Shown here piece by piece: positions 51,672 through 60,234 of a stretch of 64,000 nucleotides of DNA. Under the pieces are notes generated by a model. It saw only the letters and a program-made list of their open reading frames with translations. It had not been told where the DNA came from and did not search any database. The position numbers and the translations under genes are program-made. The DNA is from Ahrensia sp. GTDB taxonomy: Bacteria > Pseudomonadota > Alphaproteobacteria > Rhizobiales > Rhizobiaceae. The number at the start of each line of letters is the position of its first letter. The stretch's first letter is position 1. The stretch lies in NCBI GenBank assembly GCA_002698425.1, contig NZXU01000021.1, positions 1 to 64,000 of the forward strand, read 5' to 3'.

Positions 51672-52160
51672 TCAGTTGCCCATTTTCATCTTCATGCGCA
51701 TCTGCAGCTTGGCCGGATCGAGCACGGTGGCGTCCACGTCGATCGTGCCGGCCTTCTCGAATTCCAGCGTGATCGTGCGGGTCGTGTCCGGCTGCAGCTG
51801 TTCCTTCATCTGCATGAACATGACGTGGTAACCGCCGGGCTTCAGCGTGACCTCGCCATGGGCGGGGATTTCAAGCCCGTCGGCGAGCTGGCGCATTTTC
51901 ATGACCTCGCCGTCCATGGCCATTTCGTGGATTTCGACCTTGCCGGCGAAATCCGCCGCGCCGCCGATCAGCCTGTCGGGCTCGTCGCCATTGTTGCGGA
52001 TGACCATGTAGCCGCCGGAAACCGGGGCGTTGGGCGGCGTGGCGCGGGCCGCCGGGTTTTCGATGACGAGGTCGCCGAGCGTCCAGCTTTCGGCGAAGGC
52101 GGCGGCGGATGCGCCGAGAAAGGCGGCGGCTGCCGCGACTGCGATGAGTGCGTTTTTCAT
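51672..52160 (-). CDS. Copper chaperone PCu(A)C family protein
   Basis: This 162-residue periplasmic protein has a signal peptide (KNALIAVAAAAAFLGASAAA, cleavage near AFA-ES). The PCuAC copper ligands are present: His78 in EIHEMAM, Met89, and His112/Met114 in GYHVMFMQMK. These proteins deliver Cu(I) to the CuA site of cytochrome oxidase or to other copper enzymes. The C-terminus is Met/Lys-rich (KLQMRMKMKMGN), possibly extra copper ligands. The frame is open far upstream, but ATG 52160 starts the signal peptide. The adjacent DUF2946-like gene is a frequent neighbour. Confidence 0.88.
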   Translation of the reverse strand: MKNALIAVAAAAAFLGASAAAFAESWTLGDLVIENPAARATPPNAPVSGGYMVIRNNGDEPDRLIGGAADFAGKVEIHEMAMDGEVMKMRQLADGLEIPAHGEVTLKPGGYHVMFMQMKEQLQPDTTRTITLEFEKAGTIDVDATVLDPAKLQMRMKMKMGN

Positions 52161-52225
52161 GATTTCAAGTTCCGTCTGTTGTGCCGCGGCGCAGGGCGCG
52201 CGGGCTTCGATATCGAGTGTCGGGT

Positions 52226-52615
52226 TCAGACAGACAGAACGGGCGGGCCGCGTTTCGACGCGGTGGAGAGTTCGACCGGCTTGACCGGCGGCGCGGCGCG
52301 CGGCGGCAGGACGACAGCGAGAACGACCGGCAAGGGCGACGCAAGGGCCGGCGCGACCGGCTGTGCCGGCGCGGCGGAACCGGCAATCAGGCAGAAATCG
52401 CAGACGACATGGACATGGCCGGCGCCGCCGCCGGTAACGGGATCGCAAAGATCCGGAAACGTGCCGTCGGGCAGCACATATTGCGCGAGTTCGAGCGCGG
52501 TCGGCTCGGCAACCGCGGCGCGGTGCGCGAAGGCCGACAAGGCCACCGCCGCGACCAGCAGGACGCGGAGCCAGACGGCCGAAACACGGGCCTTTCGCGC
52601 GAAAACAGAACTCAT
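52226..52615 (-). CDS. DUF2946-like small periplasmic/membrane protein
   Basis: This 129-residue protein has an N-terminal signal/anchor (VSAVWLRVLLVAAVALSAFA), then a Cys/His cluster HVHVVCDFCLIAG containing C-x-x-C, and a hydrophobic Pro-rich C-terminal part (LPVVLAVVLPP). The pattern resembles DUF2946 proteins, which often lie beside copper chaperone genes. A metal-binding role is inference. It is 65 bp upstream of the PCuAC gene on the same strand. ATG 52615 is preferred over a TTG nine bases earlier. Confidence 0.65.
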   Translation of the reverse strand: MSSVFARKARVSAVWLRVLLVAAVALSAFAHRAAVAEPTALELAQYVLPDGTFPDLCDPVTGGGAGHVHVVCDFCLIAGSAAPAQPVAPALASPLPVVLAVVLPPRAAPPVKPVELSTASKRGPPVLSV

Positions 52616-52697
52616 GGCGTTCAAGTGGCAATTCGGCGGCGCGCCGTCAATCGCCGGGCGAGTGCCCGTGACGCCGCGCCGCAGGGCCTGAACTCCG

Positions 52698-53597
52698 TCA
52701 GAAGCTCGGCGGCTCCTTGCCGGCGACGCGGCAGGCGGAGATCAGCGTCGATGCCATGAGCATGGCGACCGTCATCAGGCCGACGCCGCCGGGCACCGGC
52801 GTGATCGAGCCCGCGACCTTTTCGGCCTCGTCGAAATCGACGTCGCCGGCGACGCGATAGCCCTTTTCGCTCGCCGGATCGTCGACGCGGTTGATGCCGA
52901 CATCGATGACGCAGGCGCCGGGCTTGACCCAATCGCCCTTGATCATTTCCGAGCGGCCCACGGCGGCAACGAGGATATCCGCCGCGCGGCAGACAGCCGG
53001 CAAGTCCTTTGTGCGCGAATGAGCGACGGTGACCGTGGCGTTGGCGGCGAGCAGCAGGTTCGCCATCGGCTTGCCGACGATGTTGGAGCGACCGACGACG
53101 ACGGCGTTCAGGCCGGAAAGATCGGCGGTGCCGAGCGCCTTGCGGATCATCACCATGGATCCCGCCGGCGTACAGGGCACGAAGGCGGAGCCGAGCTGGC
53201 CGGTTGTCAGCTTGCCGACATTGACGAAGGAAAAGCCGTCGACATCCTTGTCCGGCGAAATCGCCTGGATGACCTTGCCGTCGTCGATATGGTCGGGCAC
53301 CGGCAGTTGGACGAGAATGCCGTGGATGGAGGCGTCGGCGTTCAGCTCGCCGATCAGCTTCAGCAGGTCTTCCTCGGAGGTGTCGGCGGGCAACCGGTGG
53401 GTGACCGACTTGAAGCCGCATTCGTCGGCGCGCTTGCCCTTGGAGCGGACATAGAACTGGCTGGCCGGATCCTCGCCGACGATCACAACCGCGATGCCGG
53501 GCTGTACGCCCGTTTCGGCGACCAGCTTTTCTGTTTCCGCCTTGACCTTGTCGAGCACTTCCGCGGCAATCACCTTGCCGTCGATCCGTTCAGCCAT
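52698..53597 (-). CDS. folD: Bifunctional methylenetetrahydrofolate dehydrogenase / cyclohydrolase
   Basis: This 299-residue one-carbon enzyme interconverts 5,10-methylene-, 5,10-methenyl- and 10-formyl-tetrahydrofolate with NADP+. Typical motifs are [17 protein letters not shown] (containing the catalytic Lys), [14 protein letters not shown], the NADP-binding [17 protein letters not shown], and the C-terminal [16 protein letters not shown]. The start ATG 53597 has AGAAGG just upstream; a longer in-frame option from 53639 is not needed. Confidence 0.96.
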   Translation of the reverse strand: MAERIDGKVIAAEVLDKVKAETEKLVAETGVQPGIAVVIVGEDPASQFYVRSKGKRADECGFKSVTHRLPADTSEEDLLKLIGELNADASIHGILVQLPVPDHIDDGKVIQAISPDKDVDGFSFVNVGKLTTGQLGSAFVPCTPAGSMVMIRKALGTADLSGLNAVVVGRSNIVGKPMANLLLAANATVTVAHSRTKDLPAVCRAADILVAAVGRSEMIKGDWVKPGACVIDVGINRVDDPASEKGYRVAGDVDFDEAEKVAGSITPVPGGVGLMTVAMLMASTLISACRVAGKEPPSF

Positions 53598-53708
53598 CTC
53601 GCCTTCTCCCATTGTGAGATTTTGGGCGGACAATTGCATGGCTTTTCAGGGAAAGAAAACACCCCAAACGGCGAAAACTGACGCAAACGGATCAGAAAAG
53701 CGTTTTTG

Positions 53709-54611
53709 TCAGGCGGCCCAGCGGCTGCGCTCCGAACGGCGCTGCATCAGCAGCTCGACCATGTCGCGCAGGGCGCGAACGGATTCGCGCAGATCCTCCA
53801 TTTCCGCCTCGTCTTCGGCGGGCATGACCGGATGCAGGTCGACCACCCTTTGCGGCGGGGCGGCAGGCGCCGGCTGGTGCGCGATGACCTGCTGCTGCCA
53901 TCCCTGCGGCGGCGGCGCATAGGGCGCGGCAAGAGCCGGGTGCGGCGGCCAGGCCATGGCCGGATCGAAGGACGGAGCCCCATAGGCCTGCGGCGGCATC
54001 GGCCAGCCATAGGCCGGGTGGACCGGCCAGAAAGCGACGGGCGGCATCATCGGCGCCGGCGGCCAAGGATGGGATGTCTGCTGGGGCGTCGTCTGCCGGA
54101 CAGGTTCCGGTGCCTGCGGCTGCGCATGGGCGTCGGGGTGATGCTGCGGATAGGGATACATGTCGCTCTCGTTCTCGGCTGGCGCGGCCATATCGGGGAA
54201 ACCGGCGTCGGCGCGCATCGCGTCGCGCTCACCGCCCGCCATGCGGACGGCCGAGGCGACCGCGTTCGCGTAGTGCCTGTCATCCTCCGGGCGGTATGGT
54301 TCCGGGCGATGGTACTCGGCGCGGGATCCGCGCCCGAACAGGAAGCGCCTGAGGCCGGCGAAGACGCCCTTTTCGGTCTGGTCGGCAGGTCGCGCAAGCG
54401 TGTCGCGCATGACCGGCCCGTCGAATTCCGCTTCGGGCTCCAACCCGGCTCCGGCAAGGCTTTCGAGAAGCGGATTGGGTGTCGCCGCCTCGCGCATCAT
54501 GCGGGCCCGGCGATGCCGCTCGGCGGCGGAAAAAGGCGGTTCGCAGCCGGTCTCGTCCGCGCCGGGCGCGGGCTCGAAATATCTCCGGCGGATTTCTTCG
54601 TAATCGGACAT
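53709..54611 (-). CDS. Hypothetical Pro-rich protein with C-terminal helix
   Basis: This 300-residue protein has no membrane segment. The N-terminal third is charged and helical (SDYEEIRRRYFEPAPGADET, FSAAERHRRARMMREA). The middle (about 150-245) is rich in Pro, Ala, Trp, Tyr and His (PPVAFWPVHPAYGWPMPPQA). The end is a short coiled coil (MEDLRESVRALRDMVELLMQ). The design, a disordered spacer plus an oligomerisation helix, recalls scaffolding or polar-organising proteins, but there is no homology I can name. A CtrA-like site lies about 90 bp upstream. Confidence 0.65.
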   Translation of the reverse strand: MSDYEEIRRRYFEPAPGADETGCEPPFSAAERHRRARMMREAATPNPLLESLAGAGLEPEAEFDGPVMRDTLARPADQTEKGVFAGLRRFLFGRGSRAEYHRPEPYRPEDDRHYANAVASAVRMAGGERDAMRADAGFPDMAAPAENESDMYPYPQHHPDAHAQPQAPEPVRQTTPQQTSHPWPPAPMMPPVAFWPVHPAYGWPMPPQAYGAPSFDPAMAWPPHPALAAPYAPPPQGWQQQVIAHQPAPAAPPQRVVDLHPVMPAEDEAEMEDLRESVRALRDMVELLMQRRSERSRWAA

Positions 54612-54699
54612 CGTTCACGGCCGGGCGCTGGTTCGAACGGATCCGGCCTTGCAGCGCCGCGAAGGCCCGATCGGGTAAACGAAGCCTAAAATTTCTTGG

Positions 54700-54714
54700 G
54701 TAACAAAAAGTTAA
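54700..54714. promoter_or_regulatory. Possible CtrA-type half-degenerate box
   Basis: GTAA-N7-TTAA (spacer CAAAAAG) matches the CtrA pattern with one mismatch, 89-103 bp upstream of the hypothetical gene at 53709-54611. AT-rich spacers can produce this by chance. Confidence 0.3.
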
Positions 54715-54750
54715 AATAGGCCGGGCCCGGCGAAAAATTCGCAGCCCCGC

Positions 54751-55914
54751 TCATGCCTTCAGCATCGCCAGGGCCTCGGCGAGTTCGGCGTCGATGCGTC
54801 CGAGCCTCTCGCGCCGGAAGGCCGCGCCGTCGCATTCCTCCACCGTCGCGGTGCGCTGGCCGAGCGCCTGGGCCTCCACCGCCTTGGCGAAACCGTTGGC
54901 GCCCTCGACGCGGATGACGTTTTCGGGGAGCTTGTCGATGCCGCGCAAGGCCTGCGCGGTGGCGACGGCGGGAAGGCCCAGTTCGAGCGCCTCGACCGCG
55001 GCGACCGGGATGCCGGTTTCGGAGCGTTCCGCGAGCGCGACGACGCGGCACTGGCGCAGGAATTCGGCTCGGTCGTCCACCTTGCCAAGAAAGAAGACGC
55101 GTTTCTCGCGCGCCTGGAAGATGCCCGGCGCGGCGCCGCCAATGGCGATCATCGTGTGTTTGTGCAGCTTCGGGACGACGCGTTGCAGGAACCATTCTAG
55201 GCGGACTCGGCTGACCGGGTCGGACCAGGTTCCGGCCATGCCGACATCGAAGGCGGGAAAGCGCAGTACCGTTTCTTCCGACGGGTCCGGCATGACGAAG
55301 GGCAGGACGCGCGCCCTGGCGTCCGTCGCGAGACCGAGCGCGGCGCGGTCCTCTTCGCTGAAGGTCAGGACGGCGCGCGCCTTGTCCGACAGCCGGCGCT
55401 GCAGCGCCTCGAGGCCGCGGGCATCGCGGTTGAGGATCAGCCGTTCGGCGACGCTGGCACTATGCGCGGCCGCCTCGCGGGCGGCGACATGGTCCGCCTG
55501 ACGGGCGACGAACAGGAAGGGATGACGCGAAAAGACCGGTTCGAAGGCCCCGGCCAGATCGGTCCCCGCCAGAACCAGACCGTCGAAGGGCTGCAGCCGC
55601 GCCAGCACCGCCTCGACATCCGGCTTGGCGGCGGCGCGCAGGCGCACCGATTCGAGCGGCATGCGAGCCGAGGCCGAGACGGCCATCGAGCGCAGGCGGC
55701 TCGTAAAGGGTTCATCTTCGCTTACCGATACGATTTCGCCGAGGCTCGCCGAACTGTCCGCCCCGGAAAGCTCCGCGCCGGCCGGCTTGAAGCCCAGCCA
55801 GGTGACGCGGGCGCCGGCCCGCCGCAGGCCGTCGACGATCGCGCGGTCGGCAAGGTTGCGGGCGGAGCCGGTCGCGTCCGGCAGCAAGGCGGTGACATAG
55901 ACAAGATGCATCAT
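54751..55914 (-). CDS. Glycosyltransferase (GT-B, family 4-like)
   Basis: This 387-residue protein has a GT-B-type two-domain layout: an N-terminal Rossmann-like half starting HLVYVTALLPDATGSARNLA and a C-terminal half with MAGTWSDPVSRVRLEWFLQR, FFLGKVDDRAEFLRQCRVVA and the donor-site-like ETGIPVAAVEALELGLPAVA. The last corresponds to the E-x7-E region of GT4 enzymes, although the pattern is loose. Substrates are unknown. No membrane segment is seen. The start is one of two adjacent ATG codons (55914 or 55911). It stands alone between the hypothetical gene and proC. Confidence 0.72.
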   Translation of the reverse strand: MMHLVYVTALLPDATGSARNLADRAIVDGLRRAGARVTWLGFKPAGAELSGADSSASLGEIVSVSEDEPFTSRLRSMAVSASARMPLESVRLRAAAKPDVEAVLARLQPFDGLVLAGTDLAGAFEPVFSRHPFLFVARQADHVAAREAAAHSASVAERLILNRDARGLEALQRRLSDKARAVLTFSEEDRAALGLATDARARVLPFVMPDPSEETVLRFPAFDVGMAGTWSDPVSRVRLEWFLQRVVPKLHKHTMIAIGGAAPGIFQAREKRVFFLGKVDDRAEFLRQCRVVALAERSETGIPVAAVEALELGLPAVATAQALRGIDKLPENVIRVEGANGFAKAVEAQALGQRTATVEECDGAAFRRERLGRIDAELAEALAMLKA

Positions 55915-56016
55915 CGCCCGTTAACACGCCAAAGGGGATTCAGGCCATTCTCCCTTAGCCGATCTTGAAGGATTTCGGCCGCGCCGCTATCGCAATCCAA
56001 AAGCAGGAGACAGGAC

Positions 56017-56838
56017 ATGGCAGACAACACATCGGTCGTGCTCGCCGGATGCGGCAATATGGGATTTGCCATGCTGCAGGGCTGGCTCGCCTCCGGCGCG
56101 CTGAAGACCGGGGACGCCTTCGTCGTCGAGCCAAACGACGCCTTGCGCGACCGCGCCGCCGGGCTCGGCGTGACGGCGGTCGCCGACGCGGCGGAGCTTC
56201 CGGGCGATCTGACCCCGGCGATGATCGTGCTGGCGGTCAAGCCGCAGGTGATGGACGCCGTGCTGCCGGCCTACACGGGCCTCGCGGACAAGGGCGCGGC
56301 GATCGTCAGCGTCGCCGCCGGCATCCGCATCGACCGTTTCGAGCAGGCATTCGGAGCCGGAACCGCGGTGATCCGCGTCATGCCGAACACGCCGGCCGCC
56401 GTCGGCGCCGGCATGATGGTGCTCTGCGCCAACGCGGCGACAAGCGCAGGCCAACTGGATTTCGCGCGCACGCTGATGTCGGCCAGCGGCGAGACGGCGG
56501 TGATCGAGGACGAGGCGCTGATGGACGCGGTAACGGCGGTCTCCGGCTCCGGCCCCGCCTATCTGTTCCACATGATCGAGGCGCTGACGGACGCCGGGAA
56601 AAGGGCAGGCCTGCCGGATGACCTCGCCGCGACGCTCGCCAGCCAGACGATCTACGGCGCGGCGGTCTACTGGAAGAAAAGCGGCGTCGAACCCGGCACG
56701 CTGCGCGAACAGGTGACCAGCCCGAACGGCACGACGGCGGCGGCGCTTGCCGTGCTGATGGGCGACGACCGGCTGACGGAGCTGATGACCGAGGCCGTCG
56801 AGGCGGCGCGCAAGCGCTCCGTCGAACTGGCGGGCTGA
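56017..56838 (+). CDS. proC: Pyrroline-5-carboxylate reductase
   Basis: This 273-residue enzyme reduces pyrroline-5-carboxylate to proline with NAD(P)H. The N-terminal Rossmann motif is VVLAGCGNMGFAMLQGW, followed by ILAVKPQVMDAVLPA, and VIRVMPNTPAAVGAGMMVL. The C-terminal dimer/active-site region is AVSGSGPAYLFHMIEALTDA plus REQVTSPNGTTAAAL. Length and all motifs are standard. AGGAG lies upstream of the start. It is followed 2 nt later by a BKACE-family gene, probably co-transcribed. Confidence 0.95.
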   Translation: MADNTSVVLAGCGNMGFAMLQGWLASGALKTGDAFVVEPNDALRDRAAGLGVTAVADAAELPGDLTPAMIVLAVKPQVMDAVLPAYTGLADKGAAIVSVAAGIRIDRFEQAFGAGTAVIRVMPNTPAAVGAGMMVLCANAATSAGQLDFARTLMSASGETAVIEDEALMDAVTAVSGSGPAYLFHMIEALTDAGKRAGLPDDLAATLASQTIYGAAVYWKKSGVEPGTLREQVTSPNGTTAAALAVLMGDDRLTELMTEAVEAARKRSVELAG

Positions 56839-56840
56839 CG

Positions 56841-57563
56841 ATGATCGTGCAGGCCTGCCTCAACGGCGCGCGGCCGTCCGACTGGCACAGTCGGCTGCCG
56901 CTGACGCCCGAGGCGATGGCGCAGGACGCCGTGCGCTGCATCTCGGCCGGCGCCGCCGAACTGCATGTCCATCCGCGCGACGCGGCCGGGCGGGAAAGCC
57001 TGTTTGCCGTCGATGAGACCGTCGCCGCACTGCGCTCGGCCTGCCCGGGAACGCTGATCGGCGTGTCGACCGGCGACTGGATCGAGAAAGACCAAGACCG
57101 CACGCTCTCGGCGATCGAGGGCTGGGCCGAACCGCCGGACTACGCCTCGGTGAACCTCGTCGAGAAAGACGCGCCGTCGACGATGGACGCGTTGCTGCGC
57201 CGGGGTGTCGGTATCGAAGCCGGTCTCGCGACCGTTGCGGATGCGGAACGCCTTTGCACCCTTCCCGGCCGCCACCGCGTGCTGAGGGTGCTGATCGAGA
57301 TCGAGGAGCAGGACAGCGGGGCCGCGCTTGCCGCCGCCGACGCCATCGCCCGCATCTTGCAGGAAAACGGCCTGCGCAAGCCCATCCTGCTGCATGGCTT
57401 CGACGCGTCTGTCTGGCCGCTTGTCGAGCGCACCTTCGAACGCTTCTGGTCGACGCGGGTCGGCCTCGAGGACGGACGGCTTCTCCCCGACGGGACGGTC
57501 GCAGCCGGCAATGCCGATCTCGTCAGGGCCGCAACAGAACTGCGGCCAGCCGCGGCGAATTGA
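56841..57563 (+). CDS. BKACE (DUF849) family beta-keto acid cleavage-type enzyme
   Basis: This 240-residue TIM-barrel protein belongs to the beta-keto acid cleavage family (related to Kce, 3-keto-5-aminohexanoate cleavage). The zinc-site strand reads ELHVHPRDAAGRESL, with both His of the HVHPRD motif present, and the N-terminus IVQACLNGARPSDWHSRLPL is typical. It is shorter than classical members (about 270-310), lacking some loop segments. The substrate is unknown. It follows proC closely, so a role in amino-acid-derived keto acids is possible. Confidence 0.8.
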   Translation: MIVQACLNGARPSDWHSRLPLTPEAMAQDAVRCISAGAAELHVHPRDAAGRESLFAVDETVAALRSACPGTLIGVSTGDWIEKDQDRTLSAIEGWAEPPDYASVNLVEKDAPSTMDALLRRGVGIEAGLATVADAERLCTLPGRHRVLRVLIEIEEQDSGAALAAADAIARILQENGLRKPILLHGFDASVWPLVERTFERFWSTRVGLEDGRLLPDGTVAAGNADLVRAATELRPAAAN

Positions 57564-57689
57564 GGCCGCACGTCCGTTTCCTCAAGTTTTCGATACAACT
57601 AAAGGGGCAAAACCCGCCGGAAGGGCTTGACGTTGTTGCGTTTCAGGGAAGGAAGTGCTTGAGACGCCCGAAACATTTACCGGGGCACC

Positions 57690-58508
57690 ATGATCGAGGT
57701 CAGATCCGTCTACAAACAGTTCGGCGGCGTCCATGCCGTCGAGAACGCGACGCTGAAAATCGAGCGCGGGTCGATTACCGGCCTGATCGGTCCGAACGGC
57801 GCCGGCAAGACGACTCTTTTCAACATCATCGCCGGCAATATCAGGCCGTCGAGCGGGCAGATCCTGCTCGACGGGCAGGATGTCACCGGCCTTGCGCCGC
57901 ACCAGCTGTTCAAGAAAGGGCTGCTGCGCACCTTCCAGCTGGCGCATGAATTCTCGACACTGACCGTGCTCGAAAACCTGATGATGGTGCCGGACCACCA
58001 GCTCGGCGAAGGACTGATGTCGGCCTGGTTCTCCTGGGGCGAAGTCAAGCGGCAGGAAGCCGAGATCCGCGAACGCGCGATGGATGTGATCAACTTCCTC
58101 AATCTCGGCCATGTGGCCGAGGAACTGGCGGGCAACCTGTCCGGCGGCCAGAAGAAGCTGATCGAGCTCGGCCGCACCATGATGGTCGACGCCAAGGTGG
58201 TGCTGCTCGACGAGGTCGGCGCCGGCGTCAACCGCACGCTGCTGGCCGAGATCGGCGACGCGATCGTCCGGCTCAATCGTGATCGCGGCTACACATTCTG
58301 CATGATCGAGCACGACATGGATTTCATCGGCAAGCTCTGCAATCCGGTGATCGTCATGGCCGAAGGCACGGTGCTGGCGGAAGGCACGGCCGAAGAGGTC
58401 CGCAGCAACGAGGCGGTGATCGAGGCCTATCTCGGCCGCGGATTGAAGAACAAGACGCCGCAGGAAATGCGCGCGATGGCCGAGGCCAATTCGGAGGGCG
58501 ACGCCTGA
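57690..58508 (+). CDS. livG: Branched-chain amino-acid-type ABC transporter, ATP-binding protein
   Basis: This 272-residue ATPase is of the LivG type: Walker A GPNGAGKTTLF, signature NLSGGQKKLIELGRTMM and Walker B VVLLDEVGAGVNRTL. In Walker B the usual Pro after Glu is Val, a mild deviation seen in some subgroups. The C-terminal extension RGLKNKTPQEMRAMAEAN is typical. It is first in livG-livF-livH-livM, an order often seen in alphaproteobacteria. The 126-bp upstream region probably holds the promoter. No periplasmic binding protein gene is in the cluster. Confidence 0.9.
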   Translation: MIEVRSVYKQFGGVHAVENATLKIERGSITGLIGPNGAGKTTLFNIIAGNIRPSSGQILLDGQDVTGLAPHQLFKKGLLRTFQLAHEFSTLTVLENLMMVPDHQLGEGLMSAWFSWGEVKRQEAEIRERAMDVINFLNLGHVAEELAGNLSGGQKKLIELGRTMMVDAKVVLLDEVGAGVNRTLLAEIGDAIVRLNRDRGYTFCMIEHDMDFIGKLCNPVIVMAEGTVLAEGTAEEVRSNEAVIEAYLGRGLKNKTPQEMRAMAEANSEGDA

Positions 58509-59209
58509 TGTATCTCGTGGGCGAGGACATGACCGGCGGCTATGGCGGCGCCGACATTATCAAAAGCTGCACGGTGGGTGTGGAGAAGGGCGAGATCGCG
58601 GTCATTGTCGGTCCGAACGGCGCCGGCAAGTCGACCGCGATGAAGGCCATGCTCGGCATGCTGCGGCTGCGGCTCGGCAAGGTCGTTCTCGACGGCAAGG
58701 ATATCTCCAAGATGACGCCGCAGGCGCGCGTCGCCGAGGGCATCGCCTTCGTGCCACAGACCAGCAACGTCTTCACCAGCCTCACCGTCGAGGAAAACCT
58801 GGAGATGGGCGCCTATCTGCGCGACGACGACATCTCCGGCACGATGGAGCAGGTCTACACGCTGTTTCCGATCCTGAAGGAAAAGCGCCGCCAGCCGGCC
58901 GGCGAGTTGTCGGGCGGCCAGCGCCAGCAGGTCGCCGTCGGCCGGGCGCTGATGACAGAACCGTCCGTGCTGATGCTCGACGAGCCGACCGCGGGCGTCT
59001 CCCCCATCGTGATGGACGAATTGTTCGACCGCATCCTGGAGGTGCGCGACACCGGGCTGGCGATCCTGATGGTCGAGCAGAATGCGCGGCAGGCGCTCAA
59101 CATCGCCGACCGGGGCTACGTGCTGGTCGGCGGCGAAAACTGGCGTACCGGCACCGGCCATGAACTCCTGGCCAATCCCGAAGTCCGCAAATCGTTTCTC
59201 GGGGGCTGA
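58508..59209 (+). CDS. livF: Branched-chain amino-acid-type ABC transporter, ATP-binding protein
   Basis: This 233-residue ATPase of the LivF type has Walker A GPNGAGKSTAMKAM, signature ELSGGQRQQVAVGRALM, and Walker B VLMLDEPTAGVSPIVMDELF, followed by ILMVEQNARQALNIADRGYV. Its first base is the last base of the livG stop codon (TGATG), so translation is coupled. Together with LivG it forms the heterodimeric motor of a HAAT-type transporter. Confidence 0.92.
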   Translation: MYLVGEDMTGGYGGADIIKSCTVGVEKGEIAVIVGPNGAGKSTAMKAMLGMLRLRLGKVVLDGKDISKMTPQARVAEGIAFVPQTSNVFTSLTVEENLEMGAYLRDDDISGTMEQVYTLFPILKEKRRQPAGELSGGQRQQVAVGRALMTEPSVLMLDEPTAGVSPIVMDELFDRILEVRDTGLAILMVEQNARQALNIADRGYVLVGGENWRTGTGHELLANPEVRKSFLGG

Positions 59210-59211
59210 CG

Positions 59212-60234
59212 ATGCCGGAGGGTACCGACATTCTGAACGCACTGGTGCTGATGACGAACTTCGTCTTCGTGCCGGCGCTCGCCTATGGCTCGCAGCTGGC
59301 GCTGGGCGCGCTCGGCGTGACGCTGGTCTTCGGCATCTTGCGCTTCGCCAATTTCGCCCATGGCGACCTGATGGCCTTCGGCACGACCATGGCCATCCTG
59401 TTCACCTGGGCGTTGCAGGCGCAGGGCATCACGTTCGGCGTGCTGCCGACGGCCTTGCTGGCGTTGATTCCGGCAATCCTCGTCACCGCGGTCGCGGCGA
59501 TCTTCATCGACAAGGCGGTGTTCACCTTCTACCGAAGGCAGAAAGCCGCGCCGGTGGTCTTCGTGATCGCCTCGGTCGGCGTGATGTTCATGCTGTCGGC
59601 GATCGTGCGCTTCATCATGGGCACCGAGGACCGGCGCTTCACCGATGGTGAGCGCTTTGTCGTGCGGGCGCTGGATTTCAAGAAATGGAGCGGGCTCGAC
59701 GAGGGGCTGGCGATCCAGACGACGCAGGCGATCACCGTGGTCGTCACGCTGATCGTGGTCATAGCGCTGTTCTGGTTTCTCAACCGGACACGCACCGGCA
59801 AGGCGATGCGCGCCTATTCGGACAATGAGGACCTGGCGCTGCTGTCGGGCATCAATCCGGACCGGATCGTGATGATCACCTGGATCATCGCGGCGGCGCT
59901 CGCCACCATCGCCGGCACGCTTTACGGCCTCGACAAGAGCTTCAAGCCCTTCACCTACCTTCAATTGCTGCTGCCGATCTTCGCCTCGGCCATTGTCGGC
60001 GGCATCGGCCAGCCGGTCGGCGCGGTCGTCGGCGGCTTCGTCATCGCCTTTTCCGAGGTGATGCTGACCTACGCCTACAAGAAATTCGCGACCTATCTGG
60101 TGCCCGAGCATCTGGAGCCGTCGGGCCTGCTGCAGTTCCTCGGCACGGACTACAAATTCGCCATCTCCTTCATCATCCTGGTGCTGGTGTTGCTGGTCCG
60201 GCCAACCGGCATCTTCAAGGGGAAAGTCCTATGA
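59212..60234 (+). CDS. livH: Branched-chain amino-acid-type ABC transporter, permease
   Basis: This 340-residue membrane protein of the LivH type has about eight helices. Typical segments are LGALGVTLVFGILRFANFAH, the GKAMRAYSDNEDLALLSGIN cytoplasmic loop, and SAIVGGIGQPVGAVVGGFVI. Loops between helices are somewhat longer than in E. coli LivH (308 residues). It starts 2 nt after livF and overlaps livM by 4 nt. Confidence 0.91.
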   Translation: MPEGTDILNALVLMTNFVFVPALAYGSQLALGALGVTLVFGILRFANFAHGDLMAFGTTMAILFTWALQAQGITFGVLPTALLALIPAILVTAVAAIFIDKAVFTFYRRQKAAPVVFVIASVGVMFMLSAIVRFIMGTEDRRFTDGERFVVRALDFKKWSGLDEGLAIQTTQAITVVVTLIVVIALFWFLNRTRTGKAMRAYSDNEDLALLSGINPDRIVMITWIIAAALATIAGTLYGLDKSFKPFTYLQLLLPIFASAIVGGIGQPVGAVVGGFVIAFSEVMLTYAYKKFATYLVPEHLEPSGLLQFLGTDYKFAISFIILVLVLLVRPTGIFKGKVL

